A DNA stretch of 58,507 nt from Salipiger aestuarii (GTDB lineage Bacteria > Pseudomonadota > Alphaproteobacteria > Rhodobacterales > Rhodobacteraceae), in the NCBI RefSeq assembly GCF_003259905.1, contig NZ_QLMG01000029.1, positions 1 through 58,507 on the forward strand, in the 5' to 3' direction. This document shows positions 16,473-24,816 of the stretch, in pieces. A program made the translations under genes and the position numbers. The notes beneath the pieces were generated by a model. The model was given only the letters and a program-made list of their open reading frames with translations. It was not told the DNA's origin and searched no databases. Within the stretch, counting starts at the first letter, position 1. Each line of letters opens with the position of its first letter.

Positions 16473-17836
16473 GCTGCTCGGTCTCCGTCGGGTTGCACCC
16501 AGCGTAGCAGAGCCAGCCCCCCGAGGAAAAGGAAGATCACCGGCAGGAACCCCAACTGGTTGGATTGTGTCCACAGCGTGAAGAAAGTGATCAGCGCCGG
16601 CGCAAGGAACGCCGTGGCCTTGCCGGTCAGCGCGAACAGGCCAAAGGCTTCGGCGGCGCGGTCGGGGGCGGTGTGGCGCACCATCATCGAACGTGACGCG
16701 GAATACAGCGCCCCGCCGGCCCCGCCGATGATGGCCCCGCAGACGTAAAAGAGGCTGTCGGGCAGCGTCGACCCCGCGGGCAGCGCAAACCCGAAGATCC
16801 GGTCGCGCGACATGCCGATGATGACGCAGCTGACCGCGATCAGCAGCCAGACGCAGGCCACGATCACCGGCTTTGGCCCCAGTCTTTGGTCCGCATGGCC
16901 CCCGGCCCAGCTGAGGATGGCGGCGGCGATGGCGGCGATGATGCCGAACACGCCGATCTGGGTGATTTCCCAGTTCAGCACGAGCCGCGCATAGATGCCG
17001 CCGTAGGCATAAAGCGCGCCCAGTGAATCGCGATACAGCATCGACGCGATCAGGAAGCTGCGGTAGGACCGCCTGTCGCCAAGGTCGCGCAGACTGGCGC
17101 GCAGGTCGGCGAGAACCCGCGCCGCTTTGATGCGCACGGGCCGCGCACCCGCGGGGTCGCGGTTCCACAGGAAAAACGGGACCATGAACAGCGCGAACCA
17201 GATGGCGATGAACGGGCCGACGAAACGGGTGCCCTCGCGCGCCTCGGGGTCCAGCCCCAGGATCGGCGCGATCCCGATCAGGGTGGTGCCGTTTTCGTTC
17301 TCGGCGAACAGCATCAGCATGATGAACAGCGCGACCACTCCGCCCCAATAGCCAAAGGCGGACGCGCTGCCCGAGATCCGTCCCACCTCATCCGGGGTGC
17401 CCAGCTGTGGCAGAGTCGCGTTGTTGAGGTTGAACGCGCATTCCGATGCGGTGAACCCGGCCCAGAACGCCACCAGAGCCAGCATCAACCCGGTGCCATC
17501 GGGCAATAGACCCCAAAGGGCGGCGGCGCAGATCACCGCGATGGCGGTAAAACCGGCAAGCCAGGGCATCTTGCGCCCGGACGCATCCGCCCACGCGCCC
17601 AGCAGCGGCGCGGACAGGGCGATGAACAGCCCCGACACTGTCTGAGCCGATGACCAAAGCCCCTGCGCCTGCGCCTTGGCGGCGTCTTCGGCCATGCCGA
17701 GCCCCAGATAGTAATCCGCCGCCACAGCCGCGAAATAGGGCGAAAACACAAAGGTCAGCCCCAGCGTCGCATAGGGCTGCTGCGCCCAGTCAAAGAACAT
17801 CCAGCCCCAGATGCGCCGTTTCGAAACCTGTCCCAT
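16469..17836 (-). CDS. UMF1-type MFS permease
   Basis: A 455-aa, 12-helix major facilitator protein. Its N-terminus (RRIWGWMFFDWAQQPYATL) and early GAWADASGRK loop are typical of the UMF1 family, which is related to yeast Atg22, a vacuolar amino-acid exporter. ATG 17836 has a G-rich site (GGGGGCGG) upstream. Bacterial substrates of this family are mostly unknown. The four-base overlap with mepA suggests a link to cell-wall peptides, but that is inference. Its 5' flank is shared with the thioesterase gene in the same orientation, 94 bases away. Confidence 0.88.
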   Translation of the reverse strand: MGQVSKRRIWGWMFFDWAQQPYATLGLTFVFSPYFAAVAADYYLGLGMAEDAAKAQAQGLWSSAQTVSGLFIALSAPLLGAWADASGRKMPWLAGFTAIAVICAAALWGLLPDGTGLMLALVAFWAGFTASECAFNLNNATLPQLGTPDEVGRISGSASAFGYWGGVVALFIMLMLFAENENGTTLIGIAPILGLDPEAREGTRFVGPFIAIWFALFMVPFFLWNRDPAGARPVRIKAARVLADLRASLRDLGDRRSYRSFLIASMLYRDSLGALYAYGGIYARLVLNWEITQIGVFGIIAAIAAAILSWAGGHADQRLGPKPVIVACVWLLIAVSCVIIGMSRDRIFGFALPAGSTLPDSLFYVCGAIIGGAGGALYSASRSMMVRHTAPDRAAEAFGLFALTGKATAFLAPALITFFTLWTQSNQLGFLPVIFLFLGGLALLRWVQPDGDRAA

Positions 17837-17930
17837 GCCGCCCCCTGCTGTGTGTGCCGGGTTAGAGCAGGCGGGTGCCCCGGCAGGCAAGCGGCAAAGG
17901 CGCCTGTCGCGGATGTTTCACCGGGCGGGG

Positions 17931-18464
17931 TCACATGCGCGGCGGCCAGGGGCGGACATCCTCGGCGTCGATCCATTTCTGCACGAATTCAGGCAGGGGG
18001 GGGGACTGGGTGTCATGCCCCATCGCGGTCAGAACCTGTGTGGGCGGCACGATCCCGCCCGGTCCGGTGATGGCGCCGCGATAGACCGCGTGATTGGCGC
18101 AGATTCCGTCCTGGCGCCACATGCTTTGTTCAAGATAGATGAACCGCGCATCCCAGCCCACGATATGCGAGCGCATCTCGAAGGTTTCGAACACGCGGAT
18201 GCGGCGGCGATAGCGCACACAGGCGCCCGCCACCGTCAGCCCCCAGCCTTCGCGCTTGAGAACCCCGATCAGCCCTGTCCGCGTCGCCAGCGGAATGCGC
18301 CCCAGATCGTACAGCGTCAGCGTGCGCCCGTTGTTCAGCTCGCGCCACAGGTCGATGTCCCAGGGCCAGCAGGTGTGATGCGACACATGCATTCCATTCA
18401 CCCCCAGCGGGTCGGCATTTCTGAACTTGGCCATTTCCTTGGCCATGCGGATGAACGGGTACAT
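17931..18464 (-). CDS. thioesterase-superfamily (4HBT-like) protein
   Basis: A 177-aa single hot-dog-fold protein resembling acyl-CoA thioesterase/THEM6-type proteins. Indicative stretches are the internal HHTCWPWDIDLWRELNNGRT, where the Asp corresponds to the usual catalytic acidic residue, and RRRIRVFETFEMRSHIVGWD. ATG 18464 (MYPFIRMAK) has AAGGAA upstream; the frame remains open to 18602. It is divergent from yggT with 136 bases between the starts. The substrate is unknown. Confidence 0.8.
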   Translation of the reverse strand: MYPFIRMAKEMAKFRNADPLGVNGMHVSHHTCWPWDIDLWRELNNGRTLTLYDLGRIPLATRTGLIGVLKREGWGLTVAGACVRYRRRIRVFETFEMRSHIVGWDARFIYLEQSMWRQDGICANHAVYRGAITGPGGIVPPTQVLTAMGHDTQSPPLPEFVQKWIDAEDVRPWPPRM

Positions 18465-18600
18465 GCAGCGGTTCCTTCTTTTTGTGGCGAGACTGCCGCG
18501 CTGTGGCGGTGCATCAACCACGACTTCACGGCACTCTTGTTCCGCACGGATGGCATGCCTAAATACCCTCGGCAACCAGGGCGAAAGGGAAGACCGGCAC

Positions 18601-18882
18601 ATGATGGCAATTTACGGACCGCTGAAGCTGATCCTTGATGTGGTCTTTTTCATCATGATCGTCCATATCATCATGAGCTGGCTGATCAATTTCAACATCC
18701 TCAACCTGCGTCAGCCGATCGTGGCGCAGATCTGGGCGGGGCTGAATCGCCTGCTCGAACCGCTGTACACCCCGATCCGGCGCATTCTGCCGGACACGCG
18801 GCCGCTGGATCTGGCGCCGCTGGTGGTGTTCATCATCGTGATCTCGCTGCGCGATTATATCCTGCCGACGCTGCTGTTCTGA
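18601..18882 (+). CDS. yggT: YggT family membrane protein
   Basis: A 93-aa protein with two hydrophobic helices (about residues 8-30 and 72-90) separated by a conserved amphipathic part containing NRLLEPLYTPIRRILPDTRPLD, which is the YggT signature. It carries one YggT repeat, the usual short alphaproteobacterial form. In other bacteria these proteins are tied to cell-division or osmotic functions, not firmly settled. AGGGAAGA lies about 9 bases before ATG 18601. Confidence 0.9.
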   Translation: MMAIYGPLKLILDVVFFIMIVHIIMSWLINFNILNLRQPIVAQIWAGLNRLLEPLYTPIRRILPDTRPLDLAPLVVFIIVISLRDYILPTLLF

Positions 18883-18977
18883 CCGTTGTGACGCGGGCGG
18901 CAGGCTTGTTCACCGAATCTTAGTATGCGATCCTGCATCCCAGAGCAGATTTAGCGAAAATTGGCAGGATCCACGCG

Positions 18978-21059
18978 ATGCCCCGCGACGCAGACGAAAG
19001 CGCCAGCCCGCCAGGCGAGGCGCTGCTGAAAGAGGTCTTCGGCTTTGACGTTTTCCGCCCTGGACAGGGCGAAATCGTCGATGCGGTGGCGCGCGGCGAC
19101 AACGTGCTGGCGATCATGCCGACGGGCGGCGGCAAGTCGCTGTGCTTTCAGTTGCCCGCGCTGATGCGGGGCGGAATCACGGTGGTGATCTCTCCGCTGA
19201 TCGCGCTGATGCGCGATCAGGTGCGCGGTCTGCGTGAACTGGGGGTGTGCGCCGGGGCACTGACCTCGGGCAACACGCCCGAAGAAACCGACGCCGTGTG
19301 GACCATGCTGCACGAAGGCCGGCTGAAACTGCTGTATCTGGCGCCGGAACGGCTGGCCAATGGCGGCACGCAGCGGATGTTGGCCGAGGCGGGCGTCAGT
19401 CTGATCGCCGTGGACGAGGCGCATTGCGTCAGCCAGTGGGGGCATGATTTCCGACCCGACTACCTGCGCATCGGCGAATTGCGCCGGGCGCTGGGCGTGC
19501 CGCTGGCCGCTTTCACCGCGACCGCCGATCCCGAAACCCAAGAGGAAATCACCCGCCGCCTGTTCGATGGCGAAGAGCCCAAGACCTTTCTGCGCGGCTT
19601 TGACCGGCCCAACATTCACCTGGCCTTCCGCCCGAAGGACAACCCGCGCAGCCAGATCCTGCGCTTTGCCGCCGCGCGCAAGGGGCGGTCGGGCATCGTC
19701 TATTGCGGCACCCGCAACAAGACCGAGTCCATCGCCGGGGCGCTGCGCGATGACGGTCACAGCGCCTGCCACTACCACGGCGGCATGTTCCCCGAGGACC
19801 GCCGCGAGGTCGAGGAACGCTTTGCCGTCGAGGATGGGCTGATCGTGGTCGCCACCGTCGCCTTTGGCATGGGAGTCGACAAGCCCGACATCCGCTGGGT
19901 GGCCCACGCCGACCTGCCCAAGTCCATCGAATCCTACTACCAGGAAATCGGACGCGCCGGTCGCGATGGTGCCCCCGCCGAAACCATGACCCTGTACGGG
20001 GCCGATGACATCCGCCTGCGCCGCTCGCAGATCGACGAGGGCAACGCGCCCCCGGAACGCCGCGCCGCCGACCACGGGCGGCTGAACGCGCTGCTGGGTC
20101 TGGCCGAGGCGCTGGGCTGCCGACGTCAGCAGCTGCTGAACTACTTCGGCGAAGCGTCTGAACCTTGCGGCAATTGCGATCTGTGCGACAAGCCTCCGTT
20201 GGTGTTCGACGGCACCGAGGCGGTGCGCAAGGCGCTGTCCGCGGCGCTGCGCACGGGTGAAAGCTTTGGCATGGGGCATCTGGTCGATATCCTGATGGGC
20301 AACGACACCGACAAGGTGCGCCAGCGCGGCCATGACAAGCTGCCCACCTTCGGCGTGGGTCGTGACCTGAAGAAAGGCCAGTGGCAGGCGGTGTTCCGGC
20401 AGATGATGGGGTTCGACCTTGTCCGACCCGATGCCGACCGCCACGGCGCGCTGGTGATGACCGACGCCGCTGTGCCGATCCTCAGGGGCCAGGAAACGAT
20501 CAGGTTGCGGCGCGACGTCATCGACCGCGCCGCCGACCGCCGCCCGCAGGTCAAGACGCTGGTCTCCGAAGAGGATGCGCCGATGATGTCGGCGCTGAAA
20601 GCGATGCGCACGGCGCTGGCGCGCGACGCGCAGTTGCCGCCCTACATGATCTTTCCCGACCGCACGCTGATCGAAATGGCGGAAAAGCGGCCCGCCAGTC
20701 TGGACGACATGGCCCGGATCAACGGCGTGGGGGCGAAGAAGCTGGAAAGCTACGGCGCGCAGTTCCTGTCCGTCATCACCGGCGCTGTCGAAGATATGCA
20801 CCCGGCGCGCCGCAAGCTGGCGGGAACGGATGCCGGGGCGATCCTTGACCGGTTGCAACAGGTGCAACTGGATCTGGCGCGGGGCGAAGACGGCACCGGC
20901 AAGCCGCTGTCCTGCACCACCGCGACGCTGCGCCAGATCGCCGAGCGGCGGCCGTCGACGCTGTCCGACCTCGCGCGCATGGGCGGCATGGGCGAACAAA
21001 AGATCGACCGTTTCGGCGCCGCCTTTCTGGACGTTCTGGAGCAGGGCAATGAGGGCTAG
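18978..21059 (+). CDS. recQ: ATP-dependent DNA helicase RecQ
   Basis: A 693-aa superfamily-2 3'-5' helicase for recombination and fork repair. In order it shows Walker A (MPTGGGKS), the DEAH box (DEAHC), FTATAD, the second RecA lobe with HYHGGMFPEDR and QEIGRAGRDG, a zinc-binding CGNCDLCD, a winged-helix region, and then two HRDC-like segments. The first includes FPDRTLIEMAEKRPASLDDM and the second CTTATLRQIAERRPSTLSDL. Enteric RecQ is about 610 aa with one HRDC; the extra length here is the second HRDC. ATG 18978 lacks a strong binding site, so the exact start is less certain. Confidence 0.95.
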   Translation: MPRDADESASPPGEALLKEVFGFDVFRPGQGEIVDAVARGDNVLAIMPTGGGKSLCFQLPALMRGGITVVISPLIALMRDQVRGLRELGVCAGALTSGNTPEETDAVWTMLHEGRLKLLYLAPERLANGGTQRMLAEAGVSLIAVDEAHCVSQWGHDFRPDYLRIGELRRALGVPLAAFTATADPETQEEITRRLFDGEEPKTFLRGFDRPNIHLAFRPKDNPRSQILRFAAARKGRSGIVYCGTRNKTESIAGALRDDGHSACHYHGGMFPEDRREVEERFAVEDGLIVVATVAFGMGVDKPDIRWVAHADLPKSIESYYQEIGRAGRDGAPAETMTLYGADDIRLRRSQIDEGNAPPERRAADHGRLNALLGLAEALGCRRQQLLNYFGEASEPCGNCDLCDKPPLVFDGTEAVRKALSAALRTGESFGMGHLVDILMGNDTDKVRQRGHDKLPTFGVGRDLKKGQWQAVFRQMMGFDLVRPDADRHGALVMTDAAVPILRGQETIRLRRDVIDRAADRRPQVKTLVSEEDAPMMSALKAMRTALARDAQLPPYMIFPDRTLIEMAEKRPASLDDMARINGVGAKKLESYGAQFLSVITGAVEDMHPARRKLAGTDAGAILDRLQQVQLDLARGEDGTGKPLSCTTATLRQIAERRPSTLSDLARMGGMGEQKIDRFGAAFLDVLEQGNEG

Positions 21060-21179
21060 ATGACCGACACATCCGGGGGCCGGTCTCGCGGTTGGCTCCG
21101 GCGCGAAACCGGTGCAGAAAGGGGCCGCCGGGGCGCCGCCCCACACGACGCCCCTTGCCGCATGTAGGAGACCGGCCCT

Positions 21180-21935
21180 TTGCTTATCCTGTTGTCACCC
21201 GCCAAGAACGTGAACGAAACCCGCGCCGCAGGCCATGCCACCACGGTTCCGCGCTTTCTTGACGAGGCCGAAGACCTCGTCTCGGTGGCGCGGACATGGT
21301 CGGCGCAAGACATTTCGCAGATCATGAAGGTGTCCGGGGCGCTGGCTGCGCTGAACGTCGACAGGTTTGCCGACTGGACCCGGACCGGAGATTGCGCGGC
21401 GGGCCTTCTGTTTGACGGAGATGTCGCTAGGGAACTGGAATTCGGCACGCTGGACGAGGACGCGCAGCAATCCGCGGCGGTGCGGCTGCGTTTCCTGTCA
21501 GGGTTGTACGGCTTGCTGCGCCCGTCGGATGGCGTCTGCGCTTACCGGATGGAAATGGGGCGGAAAATCCCCGGCCATCCGGCGGGCACGCTGTATGAAT
21601 TCTGGGATACGAAAATTTCGGAAGCCATCGTCGAAGACGCCGCCGCAGCGGGTGCGGGCGCGATTATGAACCTTGCGTCGGAAGAATACAGCAAGGCGGT
21701 CAAGCCATCCGCGCTGGGCGATCTGGCGCTCGTCAGCCCCCGGTTCGAAGATATGACCGGGGGAAAACGGCGGGTCATCGGTGTCGCGGCCAAGCGCGCA
21801 AGGGGGGCAATGGCGCGCTGGGTGCTGCAAACCGGCGCGACGGACCCGGCCGACATCCAGGCCTTTGATGTCGGAGGGTACGCGTTCGATCCCGCCACTT
21901 CGGAGCCGGGGCGGCCGGTGTTCCTGCGCGGCTGA
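21180..21935 (+). CDS. yaaA: peroxide stress protein YaaA
   Basis: A 251-aa YaaA/DUF328 protein. In E. coli it lowers free iron and oxidative DNA damage under peroxide stress. The start is a TTG at 21180 with AGGAG at 21166-21170, giving the family N-terminus LILLSPAKNVNE; no ATG fits. Conserved parts include FNGDVARxL-like LLFDGDVARELEF, LSGLYGLLRPSDGV, YRMEMG, NLASEEYSKAV and the C-terminal KRARGAMARW. It follows recQ in the same direction after 120 bases, so it may be on its own transcript. Confidence 0.93.
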   Translation: MLILLSPAKNVNETRAAGHATTVPRFLDEAEDLVSVARTWSAQDISQIMKVSGALAALNVDRFADWTRTGDCAAGLLFDGDVARELEFGTLDEDAQQSAAVRLRFLSGLYGLLRPSDGVCAYRMEMGRKIPGHPAGTLYEFWDTKISEAIVEDAAAAGAGAIMNLASEEYSKAVKPSALGDLALVSPRFEDMTGGKRRVIGVAAKRARGAMARWVLQTGATDPADIQAFDVGGYAFDPATSEPGRPVFLRG

Positions 21936-21959
21936 TCCGCGTCGGCACGGGCTGGCCGG

Positions 21960-24668
21960 TCACGCCCGATCTTCCAGCCGGGCCGCGCCGCCATCAATCG
22001 CAACCAGGGTTGCGACCTGCGGGGCATCCGGCCCGGTCCATTTGTCGACCAGATGCGCCAGTTCCGTCCGGCGCAGCGGCTTGGTCAGGTAATCATCCAG
22101 TCCGGCTTCGAGAATGCCGTCGCGGTCGCCCGCCATCGCGTGGGCGGTCACGGCAATGATCGGCACGCACGGACCGCCGGCCGACTCGATCTTGCGAATT
22201 TCGTGCGTGGCTGCCTTGCCGTCCATTTTCGGCATCGAAATATCCATGAACACGATGTCGGGGCGCCGTTCCTTATACGCCTCCAGCGCCTCGATTCCGT
22301 TGGCCGCGAAACGCAGCTTGACCAGTACGTCCAGCTTCTGGATCATCTTGCGAAAGACCAGCTGGTTGGTCCGGTTGTCTTCGGCCAGAAGAATGTCGAG
22401 CGGGCGCGCGGGCGTCGTTTCCGGCGCGGGCGGCGGCGCGCTGCGCACAGAGGCAAAGCCCGACGTCATGTCCCGATGGCGGAACGCGGGGAACGCGAGC
22501 GGCGCATCGATGCCGGGCTCGGCGTCCGGGGCCACGCCGGGGCCCGTGTGAGAGTCGACGCCAGGCTCGACGCCCGAGGCGGGAACGGGCACGGACGATG
22601 CGTAAAGCGACGCGAGCGCCGAAATCAGCCGCCGCCTCTGCACTGGCTTGGGCAGCACCGCATGAACTCCGGCGGGGCGCGCATCGTCGGAAATCGCCTG
22701 CGGATCCGCAGAGAGCAGGATAAGCGGAAGATCGGGCACCAGCCACCCGAGCTGTCGCGCCAGATCAAGGCCGCTGAGTTCGGGCAGATCCTGTTCCGAG
22801 ATCACCAGATCGGGCGGTTCGCTCATCTTGTCCAGCGCATCTTCGCCGGTCTGGCAGGCGGTGACGCGCAGGCCAAGGCCTTCGAGCTGGGCGCTCAGGA
22901 TTGCGCGGGTCATCGCGTGATCGTCGATCAGCAACACGGTGCGCAGCCCCTCGGGCATCGGCACAGGGTCGGCCGATGTATCCTCGGCCACGTCGAGCGG
23001 TATTTTCAGCCCGAAACAGGACCCCAGGCCCAGATCGGATTGCGCCCAGACCTCGCCGCCCATCATCTCGACAAGGCGCTTGGTGATGGCAAGCCCCAGT
23101 CCGGTGCCTTCGAACTGGCGGTTGCAGTCGTCGTCGGCCTGATTGAATTCACCGAAGACGTGGTCGATCTTGTCGGCGGCGATGCCGATGCCGGTATCCT
23201 CGACCGTGATATGGATGCACGCACGGTCGCTGTCTTCGATCAGGCCGGTCAGGCGGACCATCACATGCCCGTCGGCGGTGAATTTCACCGCGTTGCCGAT
23301 CAGGTTGGTCAGAATTTGCCGGATGCGACCCGGATCGCCCATCACGCTTGTTGGCAGGAACATGTCGTAATCGACCAGCAGTTCGACGCCCTTTTCCCGT
23401 GCGGCGGGCTGAAGCAGCAGCACGATGTCATGCACGGTGCGTTCAAGATCGAAAAGTTCGGGTTTCAGCGTCAGTTTTTCCGCCTCGATCTTGGAATAAT
23501 CAAGGATGTCGTTGATGATGACCAGCAGCGCCTCGCCCGAGCTGCGGATGGTGTCGACATAGAGCTTCTGTTCGTCGGACAGGTCGGAATCGCGCAGAAG
23601 ATCGGCCATGCCCACGACGCCGTTCATCGGCGTGCGGATTTCATGGCTCATGTTCGCAAGGAACGCCGATTTCGCGCGGCTCGCAGCCTCGGCGCGCAGC
23701 TTGGCGACTTCGAGTTCCTGCTGCGTTCGCTTGATGTCGGTGATGTCGACCCGCAGGCCCACGCGCCCGCCATCGCTGAGAGGGCGTTCGTAGATTCGCA
23801 GCCAGCGCCCGTCGTCGAGCTGCTGTTCCTTTTCGGTCGAGGCGCTGCGATGCGATGCGAGCCGTTCCTCAAGCCATTCTTCCTCGCGGCCGACGGCGTC
23901 GATGTGCTGGCCCTGCGCCAGACCGTAGCGCAGGATGTCCTCAAAGCTGCGGCCGGGCACGATGGCGGGGGCGGTCTTGTGATAGATCTCGCGGTAAGTG
24001 CCGTTGCACATCAGCAGCCGTTCATCGGAATCGTAGATGACAAAACCGTCGGGCAGTTCCTCGACGGCGGACCACATGCGCATCAGGTCGGTGATGTCGA
24101 CACACAGCGACACCACGCCGCCGTCCGCCATATGCCTGTCCTGTACCTTGATGAACCGCCCGTCCCACAGCCGGATGGTGGTCGCGGGGATGGGATCGTT
24201 GTCCCACCTTGCCATCATCTGGTCCAGCCAGTCGCGCGGTTTCTGACCCTGCGGATCGACGATGCCTTCTTCCATCAGCATGCCCAGCACATGGCCGTAG
24301 CTTGCGCCCGGCCCGACGCTGTCGATGTTTTCGAACGGCGCCAGATAGGACGGGTTCGCCAGTTCCAGCGTCTTGCCCGGCGCGAACATGGCGAACCCGT
24401 CGCGCATGGTTTGCAGCGCCTTCCACAATTGGCCTTCGACCAGTTCGATCTTTTGGTTGGCCAGGCCCAGCTGCGATTTGACGATCTGGTTTTCGGACCG
24501 GACCTCGGATATCTCGGCGCGTGTTTCATGAATCTCGCTGCTGAGCGCGCGGGCGTGTTTGTTCAGTTTCCTGTTGGCAGCAAAAAGTTCCGCCTGCTTG
24601 AGCTCGAGCAGGCGCTCCGCTGCCAGACGTGCGCGGCGCTCTTCTGCCAGCCGTGCCGTAAGACTCAT
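21960..24668 (-). CDS. hybrid histidine kinase with two receiver domains
   Basis: A 902-aa cytoplasmic sensor without membrane helices. A long N-terminal coiled coil (about residues 5-85) is followed by two PAS-like domains (around 86-205 and 208-320), each ending in a PAC-like DITD. Then come HisKA ([16 protein letters not shown]342), an ATPase domain with GTGLGLAI, receiver 1 (about 575-690) and receiver 2 (about 755-880). Receiver 2 has the acceptor D809 in [12 protein letters not shown]. Receiver 1 has Glu625 where the Asp should be ([14 protein letters not shown]), although its acidic pair (LLIDDH) and Lys (LPKPV) remain. There is no Hpt domain. The output partner is unknown. Confidence 0.93.
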   Translation of the reverse strand: MSLTARLAEERRARLAAERLLELKQAELFAANRKLNKHARALSSEIHETRAEISEVRSENQIVKSQLGLANQKIELVEGQLWKALQTMRDGFAMFAPGKTLELANPSYLAPFENIDSVGPGASYGHVLGMLMEEGIVDPQGQKPRDWLDQMMARWDNDPIPATTIRLWDGRFIKVQDRHMADGGVVSLCVDITDLMRMWSAVEELPDGFVIYDSDERLLMCNGTYREIYHKTAPAIVPGRSFEDILRYGLAQGQHIDAVGREEEWLEERLASHRSASTEKEQQLDDGRWLRIYERPLSDGGRVGLRVDITDIKRTQQELEVAKLRAEAASRAKSAFLANMSHEIRTPMNGVVGMADLLRDSDLSDEQKLYVDTIRSSGEALLVIINDILDYSKIEAEKLTLKPELFDLERTVHDIVLLLQPAAREKGVELLVDYDMFLPTSVMGDPGRIRQILTNLIGNAVKFTADGHVMVRLTGLIEDSDRACIHITVEDTGIGIAADKIDHVFGEFNQADDDCNRQFEGTGLGLAITKRLVEMMGGEVWAQSDLGLGSCFGLKIPLDVAEDTSADPVPMPEGLRTVLLIDDHAMTRAILSAQLEGLGLRVTACQTGEDALDKMSEPPDLVISEQDLPELSGLDLARQLGWLVPDLPLILLSADPQAISDDARPAGVHAVLPKPVQRRRLISALASLYASSVPVPASGVEPGVDSHTGPGVAPDAEPGIDAPLAFPAFRHRDMTSGFASVRSAPPPAPETTPARPLDILLAEDNRTNQLVFRKMIQKLDVLVKLRFAANGIEALEAYKERRPDIVFMDISMPKMDGKAATHEIRKIESAGGPCVPIIAVTAHAMAGDRDGILEAGLDDYLTKPLRRTELAHLVDKWTGPDAPQVATLVAIDGGAARLEDRA

Positions 24669-24816
24669 CGTCCTGTCGCCCTCCGAAACCGTCGCCAGAT
24701 TGCACGCGGCCTGGTGAAGATCGGATTAAGCGCGGATGAATCAACGCTGCGGGAATCGTTGCCATTCCTGCGGGGCGGGGCCACCATGGCGTTGATTTGC
24801 TTGGGGAGGTTCCGCG

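Noticed and set aside
15555-17348. A single 597-codon frame covering mepA and part of the MFS gene
   Set aside because: Only the part from 16472 is MepA; the upstream portion is an out-of-frame reading of the UMF1 permease, which itself overlaps mepA by four bases.
18951-21146. A 731-codon minus-strand frame opposite recQ
   Set aside because: Same shadow effect; recQ on the plus strand has all helicase motifs.
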